Origin: Burkholderiales bacterium | GTDB lineage: Bacteria; Pseudomonadota; Gammaproteobacteria; Burkholderiales; Burkholderiaceae_C | DNA: 64,000 nt | Assembly (NCBI GenBank): GCA_016223165.1 | Contig: JACRPO010000017.1 | Location: 169,310 to 233,309, forward strand | Direction: 5' to 3' | Shown: in pieces, positions 34,801 to 43,291 of the stretch | How the letters are laid out: each line of letters starts with the position of its first letter | How positions within the stretch are numbered: the stretch's first letter is position 1 | Notes under the pieces: model-generated | Database searches by the model: none | What the model was told of the DNA's origin: nothing | What the model saw: only the letters and a program-made list of their open reading frames with translations | Program-made: the position numbers and the translations under genes

Positions 34801-35704
34801 CGCTGTCGATCCACGCCCACAGGCGCGCCGGCCGGCGTTGCGCGGCGGGGCTGCCGTCGTCGGGATCGCCGGGAGTCCACAGCACGTCACTGACGACCTG
34901 GTTGGCGGTGTTGAACGGCGTGCCGGCCGCCAGCGGCCAGGTAACCGTCGAAGCCGGGGCCTTCGGCCGCTCGTACAGGCCGCTCAGCGTGGCGGCGACG
35001 ACGAGCGTGCCGGCCGGGTCGCCGGCGAGGCGGTAGATGCCGTCGTTGACGAGATTGCTGGCCTCGCGCACCCAGGGGTCGGTGTTGGCGGCACCGGCGA
35101 GCGGCTTGTCGGCGACGAGCACGCCAACGCCGCCCTCCATGTGCCCGCTGCGCCCGGCGCGGTTGGCGCCGACCTCGCCGGTGCCGAGGAAGACGAGCTC
35201 GTTGCCCGCCGGCGGGTCGCGCCACAGCACATGCAGCGCGCCGCAAGCATTGCGGTGCGCCGGGCGGTTGATGCCGGCGGTGTCGGTGGGCGCGAGGCCG
35301 GCCACCGAGACCCAGTGCTCGCCGCCGTCGGTGGTGGCCCAGACACCGCCATTGGCCGAGGCGATGTAGGCGCGCTGGCCCTGCGGGTGCACGGCAATCG
35401 CGCGCACACGGCCGCTGACGCGCGGGCTGCCAGCCGCCTGGCCGGAGAGCAGGTTGGCGGGGCCTAGCGGTTGCCAGAGCTGGTCGTCGACGAGGCCGAA
35501 GGCACGCGCCACGCGGGTGCGCACGCCCGTGCCGGGCGCGGCCGCGGCGGCAGCAGCGACATTGGCACGCAGCGCGCGCTGCGCATCCTCGGTGGCGAGC
35601 CCCGTGAGCCGCAGCCCGTTGTGGCGCCTGCGCGCACGCGAGTCGTCGCCGCGCGGCACCACCGCATCGGCACCGGGCGCCTGCGGCCACTGATACCGGC
35701 TCAT
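31898..35704 (-). CDS. 1268-aa BNR/Asp-box propeller protein, last gene of the giant locus
   Basis: Large predicted cytoplasmic protein without a signal peptide. The first two thirds look like a sialidase/Ycf48-type beta-propeller: GGVWATTDGGEHWVSV near residue 130, GLWVRDDGQVNFTQV near 315, GVYRSDRPGSAAGFY near 500 and LWYTDNFGTNWVTLP near 640 are Asp-box-like. The last 350 residues are different, with VHQRGRAPKPGADVRVTLLW and a beta-rich end. A Pro/Lys linker (RGKAKKRDPAPPSPATPP) lies near residue 750. Its ATG overlaps the previous gene's TGA as ATGA. I do not recognise a family; structural or binding roles are more likely than catalysis. Confidence 0.8.
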   Translation of the reverse strand: MSRYQWPQAPGADAVVPRGDDSRARRRHNGLRLTGLATEDAQRALRANVAAAAAAAPGTGVRTRVARAFGLVDDQLWQPLGPANLLSGQAAGSPRVSGRVRAIAVHPQGQRAYIASANGGVWATTDGGEHWVSVAGLAPTDTAGINRPAHRNACGALHVLWRDPPAGNELVFLGTGEVGANRAGRSGHMEGGVGVLVADKPLAGAANTDPWVREASNLVNDGIYRLAGDPAGTLVVAATLSGLYERPKAPASTVTWPLAAGTPFNTANQVVSDVLWTPGDPDDGSPAAQRRPARLWAWIDSGANNGLWVRDDGQVNFTQVTLDAANSAFGFTAARAVLAAAETSASAPTKVWLLVDGGVTPRLFRVSNPIASGGAPQALAVSGVPNILRGSGWYDIAIAVDPSDEDRVVMAGSYLGDPRLPAELDLTTTRDGAQRSYDASIVSDRVIADPTNAARLVYGTSAAASKMVGIGVHPDVHALVFSNLGFTLWAGCDGGVYRSDRPGSAAGFYSRNGGLAISETNYIAADPVFEGDMMCGLQDNGTIVRLSNNAWRVAVVGDGGGLVMDPTAPERWLAQYTNGTWSSSAGSWSAGPLFRGQAASGENGRAAFYSMPAVIRHTRGTAPNPVLPIAQFLVGTDRLWYTDNFGTNWVTLPTATDPLPAVIPAPPPLPAVAPLLDAAQDTLGEKVHACRWQDADTAWVLSETALHRYTRTPGSHEAGGAGTWARTTVLGKATPPTPTSPPAPAPRGKAKKRDPAPPSPATPPDPLAPLRKAGTWTEIEPNFIAAQGATPAAGALYMGTTGDPADTAVDTLWWFDGVAGAGSWHPTELRTKGANGQPLPAPVTALLVDPERADEVWVGTTVGVAMGVRSFVAAPAPGRWKWVWTMFVNGLPEAPVEDLSLFKDALSPGVTLRLLRAAIGSRGVWELRLDQAAVPALTYLRVHGGDLRHRVTAKLLRADGSTQRSWHASPDLRPRLAPSATLPAPAANVQRTAAGNAATLRRFQAALRKSTNDPRIAANGLWDAYFSEVLRDHGAPSTNVAAPPPPPGAPALPNQDQVFINKAFWELHATAANNVAEPWGTATPTEADLHDFTVALQEGTIGQAALQLAQKPWKVDIVVHQRGRAPKPGADVRVTLLWWRDPATKKRAVFNDPATWAPGNIPWAATVAAMLNSADGASAALPSGWHYAGSSNTTRRKTLAPQTLDALSPGVVTFDLALPTSPKLAVDTVIVLVAVLRAGPGDVAISTVPLRDLTLGSPHVAVRAVRIA

Positions 35705-38700
35705 GTCCCGCCCTCCCCGCCCGCATCGGGCGCCTCGGGCGCGACGCGGATCCAGCCTTCGCGGAACTCGGCCGGCGTGTCCGGCAGCAGCGCCGTCTGC
35801 GTGGCTGCCAGGATGGCATCGCTGCGCCAGGTGGCGGGCGTATCGCGCCAGAGGAAGTTCTGGTCCTTGCCGAACACCGAGACCTTGGGCAGGCGCACCT
35901 GCCCTTTCGGGTCGAGATCGGTCTCGACGAGCACCGGCCCCGTGCGCAGGCTGGGCGCGATTTTCGCCAGCCCCGGCCCCACCCAGTCGCGCGCCAGCGC
36001 CAGCGTGCGCCGCGGCAGCAGGCCGCTCGTCAGCGAACACTTGCCGCTCGGGTGCATGAATATGGTCAGAGTCACCGTCTGCCCGATGTGCAGCGCCAGC
36101 GTGTCGTCCTCGTCGCGCCCGGCGATGTACGGGTGCTCGATGCCGGCCTTCTGCGGCGCGCCCGGCGCATCCCCGAGCAGGCCGAGCTTGCCGCGGCTGC
36201 GCCCGGCATCGGCGGCGACCGCAGCGATGACCTTGTCGACGAGGCGAAAGCGCGAGTAATCGTCGTCGACGAAGAAGCCGAGCACGCCGTCGTCGCTGCG
36301 CGTCAGCTCGCCGATGCGCACCGCGAAGGCGTGCCGCTTGGCGGCCTGCTCGGCCGCCTGCCATTCGGCGGCGCGCGCCGGGTCGGAGAGGTCGATGTCG
36401 TCGGGCGGCATCAGCTCGAGGCGGAGTTGCGCACGCACGACGGCGATCGGCCGGCCGACGAGCCCGGCGACATGCTCGCTGCCGAGAGCGGCGAAGCTGT
36501 CCACCGTCCACAGCGTCGTATCGATGGCGCGCAGCAGGGCCGACAGAGCGCTCTCGCTCGGCTGCCCTGCGCCGCTTCCTTCATCCGCCTCGTCGCCCTC
36601 CGCGCCGGGGGTGCCCGCGCCGAGCGGTGCACCTGCGCGCGCCGCGGCATCGGCGGCCACCAGCGCGGCCGCGAAGTTGGCCAGCGCCGCCTGTGCCGGC
36701 GCGAGGCCGTGATGTGGCCCGGCATCGGCCGGCCCCTCGCGGCCGGCGGCGATCTCCCACATCACGCCGCCGCTCACCGGCTCGTGCAGCAGCTCGCCGA
36801 TCGGCGCCCCGTCGATGCCGAAGAGCTCGAGGCTCTCGTCGAGGTGATCGGGCATCACGAAGCCGGCCACCGGGTTGACCATCAAGGCCGGCTCGACCTG
36901 GTCGACCCGCGCTTCGCTGCCCTCGGCGCCCACCCCGGTGGCGGCATCGACGAGGCGGAACGACCAGCGCGCCGGCCGCAGCAGCCGCGGCGGGCAGGCG
37001 AGCGCGCCCGGCCGCGCCGCGATGCTGTCGCGCGCCGCCAGCCGAGCTTGCGCCAGCGCCGGCGCCGGCACGTCGAGGGTGCGCCCGAAGCTGTCGACCA
37101 GACGTGCACGCTGCAGCGAGAGCGCGCCGGCCAGCACCGTGAACGGCGGCGCCACCGGCGCCGGGTTGCGCACGCCACCGCTGCCGCCGATGGGCCGCCG
37201 CAAGCCGTCGGTGACGGCCAAGCCGAGCAGGTGCGCGCGCAGGCCGTCCAGCGAGGCACTGACCACATCGAGGTGCTGCACGGCGGCGTCGAGCGTGCGG
37301 TAGGCGCGCTCGGTGTCCTCGTCGACGAGCCCGGCCTGAACGGCGTCGAGCTTGTCCTCGGCGAGCAGCCAGTCGGCGATGGCATGGTGCAGCGTCGTCG
37401 CGACGCCGGTGGTGAGCAGCGAGCGGCCGGTGAGCACCAGCGTGCCGCCCGGCACCGTGGAGCCGGCATGCTCGAGGTCGATCGTCGCGAGACGCCAGGC
37501 CTCGAGCGCGGGCGGATCCAGGCCCTCGACCTTCACCTCCCACTCCAGCCACATCGGCACCCACGGCTGCGCCCAGGTGGTGACACCCACCGGGTCGGGG
37601 TCGACGCCCTTGACGAGCGAGAAGCGGCGCAGCTCGTCGGCGAGCAGCGTCTGCGTCTCGCGCTCGCCGGGCTCGAGCGGGCGCGCGGGGGCCCGGGCGG
37701 CGATGCGGCGGGCGGCCGCCGTGCGCGCGAGTTTCGGGTTGAAGGCACTCGTGCTGCCGTCGTAGGTGCCGTCGGCGCCGAAGCGCAGCAGGCTCTCGGC
37801 CTGCAGCCGCGCGAGCACCCGCTTGACGTCGAACCCGGGCGGTGCCACCGCGGTAGCGAGCCACTCATCGTGGTACGGGTCGTGCAGCAGCGCCTCGCGC
37901 GCCAGCGTCAGCACCTCGCCGGGCACGCCGCCGTTGCCGAGCGAGCGCAGGAAGCGCTCGCGCGCGACGAGGCCGGTGATCTCCTGGATCACATGCGTCG
38001 GCCAGCGGCAGGTGAGCTTGCCGTCGGCCGAGGCACGGCCGTCGCCGCCGTGGCGCAGGCTGCGGCTGGCGCCGCGCAGGCCGATCAGCGGGTCGGTCGG
38101 GAAGGTCCAGCGTGGCGCCGGCCGCTGCACGATGCGCGCTTCGGTCGGCGCGAGCACGTCGCCGACGCGCGAGCGCGCGAGGTCGTTGAGGGTCGAGACC
38201 GTCGCCTGCACCAGCGCCGGCTTGCCGCCGAAGGCGAGCAACGTGTTCGCCTGCAGCGCCAGCGCCGCCTGCGGAGCGGCGGCACGCGCTGCCGCCGCCA
38301 CCGGGTGCGCGTGGCGCGTGGGTGGCGCCGACGAGGCGGCCTTGCCCGCGGCCGCGCGCGACTTCGCGGCGCCAAGCACCGATCTGTCGAAGACGCCGCG
38401 CCCGAGGTTCAAGCCACCGACGCGGCCCGTCTGCACGCGTTGCAGGAAGCGGTCGGTGCAGGCGTTGCCGGCGGGCAGCGATGCGAAGGCGGAGGCGTGC
38501 TCGTGCTCCTCGAGCTCGACGACGCCGTCGGGCGAGGCCAGCCGGTTCACCTTCTGCGCCGTGAAGGCGGTGAAGAGGCGCTCGGTGGCGCGCTGCTCCT
38601 CGACGCTGTCCCCTTGCGACGCGAAGGCGCCGACGACATCGTCGCCGTGCTGCCCGAAGGCGACGGAGAGCGCGGTGGGCGCGGGCCGGCGGTCGACGAG

Positions 38701-40050
38701 CACGCCACCGGCCACCGGCACGCCATAGACCGCGCCGTGCAGCAGGCTCGAGCGCAGCTGCCACGGCGGCGCGGTGAAGCGTTCGGCCGCGTCGCTCGCG
38801 AAGACCGAAGTGATGGCGAGCGGCTGCTCGGCGACGATGCTGCGGTCCACCGGCGTGAAGGGCGTGGCGCCGGCGGCGGCGCGGGCGCTGCTGCTCGACG
38901 TGGCTTTCGATGCGGCTTTCGCGGCGGCCTTCGACGTCGCCTTCGCTGCGGCTTTCGACGCACCTCTCGCAGCGCCTCTCGAGGTGGCACCCGGTGGCGC
39001 TTGCCCCGCGCCGCGCGGCACCGCCTTCACCGCCGCCTTCACCGGCCTGGCGCCCTCCGTGCCCGACCAGCGCTCGGCACTCGTGAGGCCGAGCGCTTGC
39101 CGCAAGGCCTCCTGCTGGCGCTGCTGCTCGAGCGCCCAGGCCTGGTCGCCCCAATCGAACATCAGCCGCCAGCGCAGCCGCTCGAGCAGCTCGTCGAGGC
39201 TGTCGCTGCTGCGCGCGCTGTCCAGCGGGTCGTGCACCGGGTCGCTCCACCAGCCGGCGACCACGTAAGTGGCGCAGTCCTCGTCGGCGCCGGCTGGCGC
39301 CAGCGCCGGCAGGTCGGTGAGCGGGTCGTGGAAGGCGAAGCGGTTGAGCACGGCGTCGTACACCGCGGCCCAGCTGGCGCCGCCGCCGACGGTGCCGGTG
39401 AGCTGCTCGCGTTTCAGCTCGACGCCGGCCGCCGGTGCGGCTGTGGAGGCGGCCCCGCCTTCGCTCCATTGCGCCAGCGGCACGGCCACCGCACGGTCGG
39501 CCTCGATGACCCAGCCCGTCTGCACGACCTCGCGGCCGCCGCGCGGCTGCACGAGGCGCAGCACGACCCAGCGGTCGGGCAGCACCGGCAGCGCCAGGCG
39601 GTTGCCGCCGGCGGGCGCGTCGGCGAGGCTGCCGCGCAGCAGCGCATCGGGCATAGCCCAGTGCAGGTGCACGCCGCTCTCGCGCGGCGTGCCCTTGGCG
39701 AAGGGCGGCGGCATGCCGCCGTCCTCGTTGCCCGTCTCTGTGCCGGCCAGCATCATCGGCAGGCGCAGCATCGGTTCGGCGTCGCCGGCCGCGCCCTTCG
39801 GCACATAGAGCGCCTGCACGTCGATGGGCACCAGCAGCCGGTGCTCGCGCAGCAGGTAGCGGTCCCAGGTGGCGATCTCGGCGATGTCGAGACCGGCGCG
39901 GTCGGCGGCGAGAAAGCGCTTGCCCTGCAGCACAGCTCGAGTGCTGGCGGCATCGCGCGGCGCGGCAGGTGCGGCGGGCGCCGCGCTCGCCGCCGTCTTC
40001 GTCGACGCCTTCGTCGATGGCTTCGCACCTGCGCTGCGCTTCATCGTCAT
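35701..40050 (-). CDS. 1449-aa protein of unknown function in the giant locus
   Basis: No signal peptide or membrane helix. The N-terminus is a Lys/Ala/Thr-rich tail (MTMKRSAGAKPSTKASTK). Conserved-looking blocks follow: RLLVPIDVQALYVPKG, ESGVHLHWAMPDALLRG and LALPVLPDRWVVLRLVQP (about residues 75-185). A 12-base tandem repeat encodes an Ala/Lys-rich linker (about residues 355-382). The later half has globular segments such as WVPMWLEWEVKVEGLDPP and a C-terminal region with ALHIGQTVTLTIFMHPSGK. Both ends overlap neighbouring genes by ATGA. I do not recognise the family; similar HLHWALPDA-type proteins are, as far as I recall, uncharacterised. Confidence 0.78.
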   Translation of the reverse strand: MTMKRSAGAKPSTKASTKTAASAAPAAPAAPRDAASTRAVLQGKRFLAADRAGLDIAEIATWDRYLLREHRLLVPIDVQALYVPKGAAGDAEPMLRLPMMLAGTETGNEDGGMPPPFAKGTPRESGVHLHWAMPDALLRGSLADAPAGGNRLALPVLPDRWVVLRLVQPRGGREVVQTGWVIEADRAVAVPLAQWSEGGAASTAAPAAGVELKREQLTGTVGGGASWAAVYDAVLNRFAFHDPLTDLPALAPAGADEDCATYVVAGWWSDPVHDPLDSARSSDSLDELLERLRWRLMFDWGDQAWALEQQRQQEALRQALGLTSAERWSGTEGARPVKAAVKAVPRGAGQAPPGATSRGAARGASKAAAKATSKAAAKAASKATSSSSARAAAGATPFTPVDRSIVAEQPLAITSVFASDAAERFTAPPWQLRSSLLHGAVYGVPVAGGVLVDRRPAPTALSVAFGQHGDDVVGAFASQGDSVEEQRATERLFTAFTAQKVNRLASPDGVVELEEHEHASAFASLPAGNACTDRFLQRVQTGRVGGLNLGRGVFDRSVLGAAKSRAAAGKAASSAPPTRHAHPVAAAARAAAPQAALALQANTLLAFGGKPALVQATVSTLNDLARSRVGDVLAPTEARIVQRPAPRWTFPTDPLIGLRGASRSLRHGGDGRASADGKLTCRWPTHVIQEITGLVARERFLRSLGNGGVPGEVLTLAREALLHDPYHDEWLATAVAPPGFDVKRVLARLQAESLLRFGADGTYDGSTSAFNPKLARTAAARRIAARAPARPLEPGERETQTLLADELRRFSLVKGVDPDPVGVTTWAQPWVPMWLEWEVKVEGLDPPALEAWRLATIDLEHAGSTVPGGTLVLTGRSLLTTGVATTLHHAIADWLLAEDKLDAVQAGLVDEDTERAYRTLDAAVQHLDVVSASLDGLRAHLLGLAVTDGLRRPIGGSGGVRNPAPVAPPFTVLAGALSLQRARLVDSFGRTLDVPAPALAQARLAARDSIAARPGALACPPRLLRPARWSFRLVDAATGVGAEGSEARVDQVEPALMVNPVAGFVMPDHLDESLELFGIDGAPIGELLHEPVSGGVMWEIAAGREGPADAGPHHGLAPAQAALANFAAALVAADAAARAGAPLGAGTPGAEGDEADEGSGAGQPSESALSALLRAIDTTLWTVDSFAALGSEHVAGLVGRPIAVVRAQLRLELMPPDDIDLSDPARAAEWQAAEQAAKRHAFAVRIGELTRSDDGVLGFFVDDDYSRFRLVDKVIAAVAADAGRSRGKLGLLGDAPGAPQKAGIEHPYIAGRDEDDTLALHIGQTVTLTIFMHPSGKCSLTSGLLPRRTLALARDWVGPGLAKIAPSLRTGPVLVETDLDPKGQVRLPKVSVFGKDQNFLWRDTPATWRSDAILAATQTALLPDTPAEFREGWIRVAPEAPDAGGEGGT
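38904..38987 (-). repeat. Seven tandem 12-base units coding an Ala/Lys linker
   Basis: On the plus strand the units read ctttcgatgcgg, ctttcgcggcgg, ccttcgacgtcg, ccttcgctgcgg, ctttcgacgcac, ctctcgcagcgc, ctctcgaggtgg. They lie wholly inside the 1449-aa gene and encode four-residue steps such as ASKA-AAKA, resembling histone H1-like tails or flexible linkers. Confidence 0.85.
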
Positions 40051-41084
40051 GTCCTCCGCCGCACCTGCGTCAGGTTGTCGACGACGGTCTGCTTCCACTT
40101 CGCGATCGGCAGCGTCACCTTGAACTGGTCGGCGCCGTAGAAGCGCTTCTGCTCCTTGTCGTCGGGGTCGCCGAAGACCTGCCGGTACGGGAAGCGCAGC
40201 ATCTGCAGCGCGAACTCGTTGGCCTCCAGGGAGCCGCCGCTGTTCGGCGCCTTGTCGGCCAGGCGCTGCCTGAGGCGCGCGAGGTCGAGCACGCCCGGCG
40301 CGCCGCCACGGAAAGGCACCGGCACCGAGTTCGTATCGTCGAGCGGGGCCGCGGGGTCGCCGACCACCGCGCCGGTGGCGTTGTCGCGCAGGCGCACGCG
40401 CGCCGTGCGCGCCTCGGGCGGGTCGCTCGCTTTCAGCCGCACGCCGAACTGGATGCCCTGGCGCGGCTCCTCGATGTGCACGACGGCCGGCACGCCGTCG
40501 ATCAACACGAACAGCACCGCCGGCGCCAGCCGCTCCAGGCGCAGCACCTTCATGCGCCCGGGCGCGCTCTCGGCCACGGTGGAGAGCACGTCGTCAGGCA
40601 GCACGTCCTGCGAATAGGCGCGCACGTGCAGGTTGGGCCAGCCCGAGACGGCGCGCGAGCGCAGGATGAAGCCGGTGATCGTGCCGCTGCCGTCCTTGAG
40701 CAGCTTCTCGCTCTCGGGCTCGCGGACCGTGCGCTCGGCCTCGTCGACCTCGTCGCGGATGTGCGGGTAGACGGCCTCGAGTTGCGTGCGGTCGATGCTG
40801 CTCACCGTGCCGACGGAGAGCGCCCCTTGCACGAGCGCGTCGGTCCAGGCGCGGTCGATATAGAAGAAGCGGATCGACTCGATCGGCAGCAGGTTGGCGT
40901 CGGGCACGATGTAGCTGAACGGCACGCCGTGCAGCAGACGCAGGCGGGCGAGGAAGCGGCGCAGTTCGCCCGGCACGACATGCGTGCCGTCGTCGGGGTC
41001 GCGATCGGTGACGATGTGGCCGTAGCGCTCGGCGGCGAGCTTGGCGGTCTCGAGGCTGATGGCGGCGTCGAACTGGCGAGTCAT
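40047..41084 (-). CDS. 345-aa protein of unknown function in the giant locus
   Basis: Smallest member of the overlapping five-gene chain. Globular, mixed alpha/beta, no signal peptide. Distinct segments are LLHGVPFSYIVPDANLLP, ESIRFFYIDRAWTDALVQGA (about residues 68-88) and PYRQVFGDPDDKEQKRFYG near the end. The RFFYID-W-DALV-GALS block stands out as the likely conserved core. Its ATG overlaps the TGA of the 736-aa gene, and its own TGA overlaps the next ATG. No function can be assigned. Confidence 0.8.
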   Translation of the reverse strand: MTRQFDAAISLETAKLAAERYGHIVTDRDPDDGTHVVPGELRRFLARLRLLHGVPFSYIVPDANLLPIESIRFFYIDRAWTDALVQGALSVGTVSSIDRTQLEAVYPHIRDEVDEAERTVREPESEKLLKDGSGTITGFILRSRAVSGWPNLHVRAYSQDVLPDDVLSTVAESAPGRMKVLRLERLAPAVLFVLIDGVPAVVHIEEPRQGIQFGVRLKASDPPEARTARVRLRDNATGAVVGDPAAPLDDTNSVPVPFRGGAPGVLDLARLRQRLADKAPNSGGSLEANEFALQMLRFPYRQVFGDPDDKEQKRFYGADQFKVTLPIAKWKQTVVDNLTQVRRRT

Positions 41085-43291
41085 CGTGGGCTCTCCTGGT
41101 CGTCTTCGCCCTCGTCGGTGGCGTCGTCGGCACCTTCATCACCGGCTTCAGCACCGGCCTGGTCCGCGGCTCGCCGCGCCGCGCCGGCGATCAACGCGTC
41201 GAGCGCGTCGACGGCATCGCCTTCGCCGGGCATGGCGGCGCCGGCTGCCCCGCGCGCCCGAGCCCCGCGCCCGGAACGCAGCACCGGCGGCCTGCCCACC
41301 TTCGGCGGCGCAGCGATATCGAGCGTGCGCTGCAACTCGCCTTGCAGCGCCGCGCGCAGCGCCAGCACGTCGCGCGCGCCGACCTTGCCGTCGCCCAGCC
41401 GCCCGGCCACCGGCACGGCCACCTCCTCCAGCGCCGCGACGAGGCCGACCTGGTCGCCGCGCCTGCGCAGCGCGTCGAGGTCGAGGCCCAGGCCAGTGGC
41501 GATCAGCCGATCGAGATCGCCTTCGACCTTCAAGGCCCGCCCGGGGTCGGCCACGGGCCGGCGCGGCCCGAGCTTGTGCTCGGGCGTCTTCGCGAGCTCG
41601 TCGATCACCTGCACGGCGACGAAGCGGCCGAGGTCCACACGCTGTTCGCCGGCGTTGGCAACGAGCTCGGGCAGGTCGTAGGGCAGCGCCTCACTCAGGA
41701 TCTCGCGCACACGTCCGGCGCCGAACTGCTCGGCGCGGAATCGCAGCAGCGCCGACACCACCGAGAGCTGCGAGAGCGCGAGCAGGCGGCCGATCTCGAA
41801 CGCCGCTGCCAGCGTCAGGTCCTCGCGGCCGTCGGGAATCACGCGCTTGAGCTGGTCGGCGGCATGCGCGAGCGCGAGCGGCGCCTCGGCATCGTCGCCG
41901 GCGCTGCCGCCGGACCCGTCACGCGGCGTCGCGAACGGCACGCAGGGGCCGCGGTACCACGCACGCAGCGCGTCGCCGCGGCGGGCGCGGTGCGCGAGGC
42001 TCAGGTGGCCGGTCTCCACCACCTCGGGCGGGGCCTGCACGGGCCTGGGCGCCGGCAGCGGCTTGCCGGGCTCGGCTGGCGGCGCCACCGGCAGCGTGCC
42101 GAGCAGGCCGACATCCAGGTCCTGCATCAGCGTCTCGAAGGTCGCCCCTTCGCTGGTGGTGAACGACCAATGCGCGAGCACCGGGAAGCGCAGCACGCGC
42201 TCCACGGCGTAGCGGCCGATCGGGTAGCGGAAGCCCAGGCCCATCGTGTCGCGCACGAGGCGCTTCGCATCGGGGTCGCGGGCAGCGGCGGCGACATGCG
42301 CCGTCGTCTGCCGCCACTGGTCGGCCGCGGCCGGCTGCACGAGGTTCCTCGTGCCGTCGAAGGTGCCGGCGGCGAGCGGCTTGATGGCCTTGCCGGCGAG
42401 TGTCGATGCAGGCGGCGCGGCTGCCGCGCGCGACGAAGCCCGCGCCGTCTTCGCAGCCGCACCCGAGCGTGGCGCGCGCCCAAGAGCCTGTGCGGGCAGC
42501 GTCACGCCGGTGAGCGGCGCGCCGCCCATCACCACGGCATCGCCGCTTTCGTACGCGACCGCGGCCAAGCCGCTCCAGTCCTGCGCCAGCACCCACTCGA
42601 AGTGGTCGAAGGCCGGCGCCGGCTTCGGCAGCGAGGGCAGTTGCCCCTCGACGTTGACGAGGCAGGCCATGTAGCGCACCGGCTTGTTGCCGGCACTGTC
42701 GAAGACCGGCAAGCGGTTGGCCAGCACGACGGCGAGCCAGCCGTCGTCGTCGCCATTGGCGAGCTCGGTGTCGCGGATGTCGACCTCGCGCACATGCACG
42801 AGCAGCGCGAGGTCGGCCTCGGTGGGGAAGATCTTCTTCACCACCGTCTCGGTGACACCGAGGTACAAGCCCTGCTCGACATCCTTGTCGGAGGAGTCGA
42901 GCAGCTGCGTGCCCGGCGTCACGCACTCGGCCACCGGCACGGCGGTGGAGAGCTCCGCCTCGCCTTCGGCGACGACGACGAGCGCGAGCCAGGGCTTGTT
43001 CGCATCGGGCGTCGTCGCACCGCTCGGGTTGCGCTCCCAGGGCAGCGTGCGGCGCTTCAGCACGATCTGCGGCAGCCGGTCGCCGAACGCGCCCTCGGCG
43101 TTGGCCGGCGGGAAGCTGCTCAGGATCTGGTCGGTGGGCATCGTGAAGCGCGGCGCCGCGACGTGCACATGCGTCGTCTCGGCCGCCACCGTGAACGGCA
43201 GCCCGCTCTGCTCGGTCTTCAGCTCGTAGCGGCCGGCCGTGATCTGCGGCAGGAAGTTGCTGTGCAGGACGAAGTGGCCGATCTTGGGCAT
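41081..43291 (-). CDS. 736-aa protein of unknown function in the giant locus
   Basis: Starts MPKIGHFVLHSNFLPQITAG at an ATG sharing one base with the TGA of the 3421-aa gene (TGATG). The N-terminal 250 residues are beta-rich, with LPQIVLKRRTLPWERNP, PWLALVVVAEGEAEL and DDGWLAVVLANRLPVFD. The middle has an Ala/Arg linker (about residues 270-300). The C-terminal 300 residues are helical (LTLAAAFEIGRLLALSQLSV) and end in an acidic tail (DEGADDATDEGEDD). No signal peptide, membrane helix or catalytic motif was found. Family not recognised. Confidence 0.8.
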   Translation of the reverse strand: MPKIGHFVLHSNFLPQITAGRYELKTEQSGLPFTVAAETTHVHVAAPRFTMPTDQILSSFPPANAEGAFGDRLPQIVLKRRTLPWERNPSGATTPDANKPWLALVVVAEGEAELSTAVPVAECVTPGTQLLDSSDKDVEQGLYLGVTETVVKKIFPTEADLALLVHVREVDIRDTELANGDDDGWLAVVLANRLPVFDSAGNKPVRYMACLVNVEGQLPSLPKPAPAFDHFEWVLAQDWSGLAAVAYESGDAVVMGGAPLTGVTLPAQALGRAPRSGAAAKTARASSRAAAAPPASTLAGKAIKPLAAGTFDGTRNLVQPAAADQWRQTTAHVAAAARDPDAKRLVRDTMGLGFRYPIGRYAVERVLRFPVLAHWSFTTSEGATFETLMQDLDVGLLGTLPVAPPAEPGKPLPAPRPVQAPPEVVETGHLSLAHRARRGDALRAWYRGPCVPFATPRDGSGGSAGDDAEAPLALAHAADQLKRVIPDGREDLTLAAAFEIGRLLALSQLSVVSALLRFRAEQFGAGRVREILSEALPYDLPELVANAGEQRVDLGRFVAVQVIDELAKTPEHKLGPRRPVADPGRALKVEGDLDRLIATGLGLDLDALRRRGDQVGLVAALEEVAVPVAGRLGDGKVGARDVLALRAALQGELQRTLDIAAPPKVGRPPVLRSGRGARARGAAGAAMPGEGDAVDALDALIAGAARRAADQAGAEAGDEGADDATDEGEDDQESPR

